Shown in pieces: positions 62,140-64,000 of a stretch of DNA of 64,000 bases. Numbering within the stretch: the first letter of the stretch is position 1; every line of letters begins with the position of its first letter. The notes beneath the pieces are model-generated. The model saw nothing but the letters and a program-made list of their open reading frames with translations. It was not told the DNA's origin and did not search any database. Both the position numbers and the translations under genes were made by a program. The stretch is from Clostridiales bacterium CHKCI006 (lineage in GTDB: Bacteria; Bacillota_I; Bacilli_A; Erysipelotrichales; Coprobacillaceae), in contig FCNA01000148.1 in NCBI GenBank assembly GCA_900018345.1, positions 1 through 64,000 on the forward strand, given 5' to 3'.

Positions 62140-62863
62140 TCGTCTGTTATCACTGATTATAGGAATACTGATTTGGCAAATCGCCGCATGGAGTGTGGGA
62201 AACGACATCATCCTTCCCATGCCCTCTGCGGTTTTTTTGAAAGTCATTTCCTTATTATCTGATAGTGCCTTCTATCAGTCATTAGGGGCGACGTTTTTGA
62301 GAGCACATCTCGGTTTTTTGATCAGTCTAGTCAGTGGGATTGCCTTAGCCATACTGAGCTTTCGCATCTTGATGGTCGAACGCTTTCTGTCACTATGGGT
62401 CCGCTTCCTGCAGACCATTCCTCAGATTTCTTTTATCATTTTGCTTCTGTTCTGGTTTGATCGGGAAACAAGCATCCTGATCGTCATCTTTCTGATGTCC
62501 TTTCCTTTGATTTATGTTCAGGAACTCGAGGGTTTGAAGGGCATTGATCAGGATTATATGGATATCATCGAGCTCTATCACCATCGATGGTGGTATAATT
62601 TAAAAAAGGCCTATTTGCCATTAACTGCTGTGCAGATTGAAGGGGCCATCTTGGCCGGACTTCCTTTAGCCTTAAAGGTGACTGTCATGTCAGAAGTTCT
62701 CAATCAGGCGCGAGATGGAATCGGCCGTGCTTTAAGTCTAGCTCGAGTTAACATCGATATGACCAGTGTCTTTGCCTGGACCATTTTGTTAGTGGTGTTT
62801 GTCAGTGTTGAAACTGAGCTTATTCAATATTTATTTCGGAAAAGAAAACAAAGACAACAATAA
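62132..62863 (+). CDS. ABC transporter permease, NitT/TauT-like
   Basis: A 243-residue permease with six membrane segments and an EAA-like loop (IIELYHHRWWYNLKKAYLP). It partners the preceding binding protein. No ATPase gene follows; the transcript ends at a terminator and the next gene is on the other strand. The ATPase must be encoded elsewhere or be shared. Confidence 0.85.
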   Translation: MRDRLLSLIIGILIWQIAAWSVGNDIILPMPSAVFLKVISLLSDSAFYQSLGATFLRAHLGFLISLVSGIALAILSFRILMVERFLSLWVRFLQTIPQISFIILLLFWFDRETSILIVIFLMSFPLIYVQELEGLKGIDQDYMDIIELYHHRWWYNLKKAYLPLTAVQIEGAILAGLPLALKVTVMSEVLNQARDGIGRALSLARVNIDMTSVFAWTILLVVFVSVETELIQYLFRKRKQRQQ

Positions 62864-62901
62864 AAGGAAGAACCTACGTCATCAAGTTCTTCCTTATTTT
62901 T
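62864..62901. terminator. Terminator between the ABC operon and the TPR gene
   Basis: AAGGAAGAAC 62864-62873 pairs with GTTCTTCCTT 62886-62895, followed by a T-rich run; it can serve the convergent gene as well. Confidence 0.8.
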
Positions 62902-64000
62902 GTATGGGCACGATCAGATGATCCAGCTGGATCATCTTTTTGTATTGTTCGGCTAGAATGGCATTCTGTGTGTGCTCATAGTAGTCGACCATTAAAGCGA
63001 AAATATTCTGACTGCTTTCTAAATTCAACTCGTCATGATATTGGGTATAAATTTTCTCTAATACCTGAATACACTTCTTTTGGTAGGGCTGTGTGATCAT
63101 CAGTCCCAGCCATTCAACCAATAAATCATAATAAGGGACAGACATCGGTGTATCCATGGCTTTTCTGACATACATCTCGGCTAATGACTGATCACCAAGC
63201 TGGTAGTAACAAAAGCCATACATGAAATACGTTAATCGATTATCATAATAAGGCATACATTTATCAAGATAAACAATCACTTTTTCATAATCCTGTAACT
63301 GCAAATAACTACAGGCCAGATTGTGTTGGATGGTGTATTTCCATGAAGGCTCATCATCTTCTTTAAGCATGGTTAGTGTCTCCAAATCTTTTTCAATCGA
63401 TTCCTTTATTCGGTTCAAGGCACTATACGCATTTGCGATGACAATATTCAGCATCATCAATCGTCTATGATTATGATCTTTTTCAAGCTGGCTACGACAT
63501 TCAGTATAATGCGTTAAGATCTCAAACATATCACTGTGATTTGGAGAGATATAAATTTGAGAATAATGATATAACGCCAGAATTCTTTGATTCACGATCT
63601 TAGATGAGATGATTTTATTTGTGCTTAATTCGAACTCTTTGATATGTCTTAAGTCTACATAGTAGAGCATAGAAAATATGTAGAATAAAGCTTTTAGGTC
63701 ATGGGTGAACATGTCAATTGTTTTTGTTAAAGATAGAAAATATCGGCTCGCTTCCTTTATTTTCCCTTTACTTGCGTAATGGCAAAAGCAAAGAAGGCAA
63801 TAATAAGGATAATAATGCGTTTTATCGATCTGATTAGCGATACTGAGCACAATTTGTTCGCGAGAATTAAAATCCTTTACATAATAAATCGCTTCAAATA
63901 GATCATTCAGTATATTCTCAACATTTTCATCTTCTCTAAAAAAGGTTTCAGGATCTGTGCTATAGAAAGCCAGAAGCTTTTGAGTCTGCTTGTCTGTAGG
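62894..64000 (-). CDS. TPR-repeat protein, 5' part outside the window
   Basis: At least 368 residues without a stop, running off the right edge. A GTG at 63850 is not the true start, because the frame continues without interruption to 64000. The sequence is helix-rich and TPR-like (NLACSYLQLQDYEKVIVYLDKC; GFCYYQLGDQSLAEMYVRKA), as in the C-terminal domains of Rgg/PlcR-type peptide-sensing regulators. A DNA-binding domain, if any, would lie beyond the window. Confidence 0.65.
   Translation of the reverse strand, partial: PTDKQTQKLLAFYSTDPETFFREDENVENILNDLFEAIYYVKDFNSREQIVLSIANQIDKTHYYPYYCLLCFCHYASKGKIKEASRYFLSLTKTIDMFTHDLKALFYIFSMLYYVDLRHIKEFELSTNKIISSKIVNQRILALYHYSQIYISPNHSDMFEILTHYTECRSQLEKDHNHRRLMMLNIVIANAYSALNRIKESIEKDLETLTMLKEDDEPSWKYTIQHNLACSYLQLQDYEKVIVYLDKCMPYYDNRLTYFMYGFCYYQLGDQSLAEMYVRKAMDTPMSVPYYDLLVEWLGLMITQPYQKKCIQVLEKIYTQYHDELNLESSQNIFALMVDYYEHTQNAILAEQYKKMIQLDHLIVPIQK

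Overview
The window looks like chromosome of an anaerobic, fermentative Bacillota bacterium of intermediate GC, most plausibly an Erysipelotrichia-like lineage. This is inferred from the gene set: oxygen-sensitive pyruvate formate-lyase and class III ribonucleotide reductase, RNase J, DegV, a T-box leader, archaeal-type ProS and many PTS and ABC systems. No species can be named from the sequence alone.

Layout. 1-490 is gene-free but full of complementary segments and is best read as the 3' part of a large structured RNA upstream of nadK. 503-3641 holds NAD kinase, an RluD-type pseudouridine synthase, a RodA/FtsW protein and an acetyltransferase. 3708-8136 is the pyruvate formate-lyase locus: a membrane-anchored EIIB-like protein without the phospho-cysteine, a PflB that stops before its glycyl-radical domain, a 68-residue partial paralogue of that domain, the separate 80-residue glycyl-radical domain, a small cysteine-containing PTS EIIB, and PflA. 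8246-11838 carries a degenerate metallophosphoesterase, RNase J and DegV. 12781-20524 holds housekeeping genes, including an aroA-aroC-aroQ-aroK operon and dUTPase. 20547-26422 is a beta-glucoside PTS region with two RpiR-family regulators and matching palindromes at two promoters. 26540-35443 has a Nudix-MATE pair, a CydDC-like ABC exporter, a two-ATPase ABC system and a TetR regulator. 35600-40305 is a phosphonate-type ABC importer operon ending in a tandem tyrosine-phosphatase protein.

40889-46032 is a decayed insertion sequence whose transposase gene is interrupted by a 3.87-kb serine-recombinase element. That element carries a TetR regulator, two small unknown genes and a frameshifted recombinase. 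Removing it at a GT core dinucleotide would rejoin the transposase reading frame.

46068-47460 is an MccF-like S66 peptidase under a T-box leader that appears threonine-specific. 47560-50168 is NrdG/NrdD. 50357-54857 is an acetyltransferase with SbcD/SbcC. 55036-58355 holds a membrane-spanning MerR-type regulator, a membrane protein and ProS. 58990-62863 holds two methyltransferases, an NTF2-like protein, a YrvL-like protein, and an ABC binding protein plus permease without an ATPase. A TPR protein runs off the right edge.

The strongest candidates for new biology are the split pyruvate formate-lyase operon and the T-box-controlled MccF-like peptidase. Next come the large structured RNA and the nested recombinase element with its paired TetR operators.
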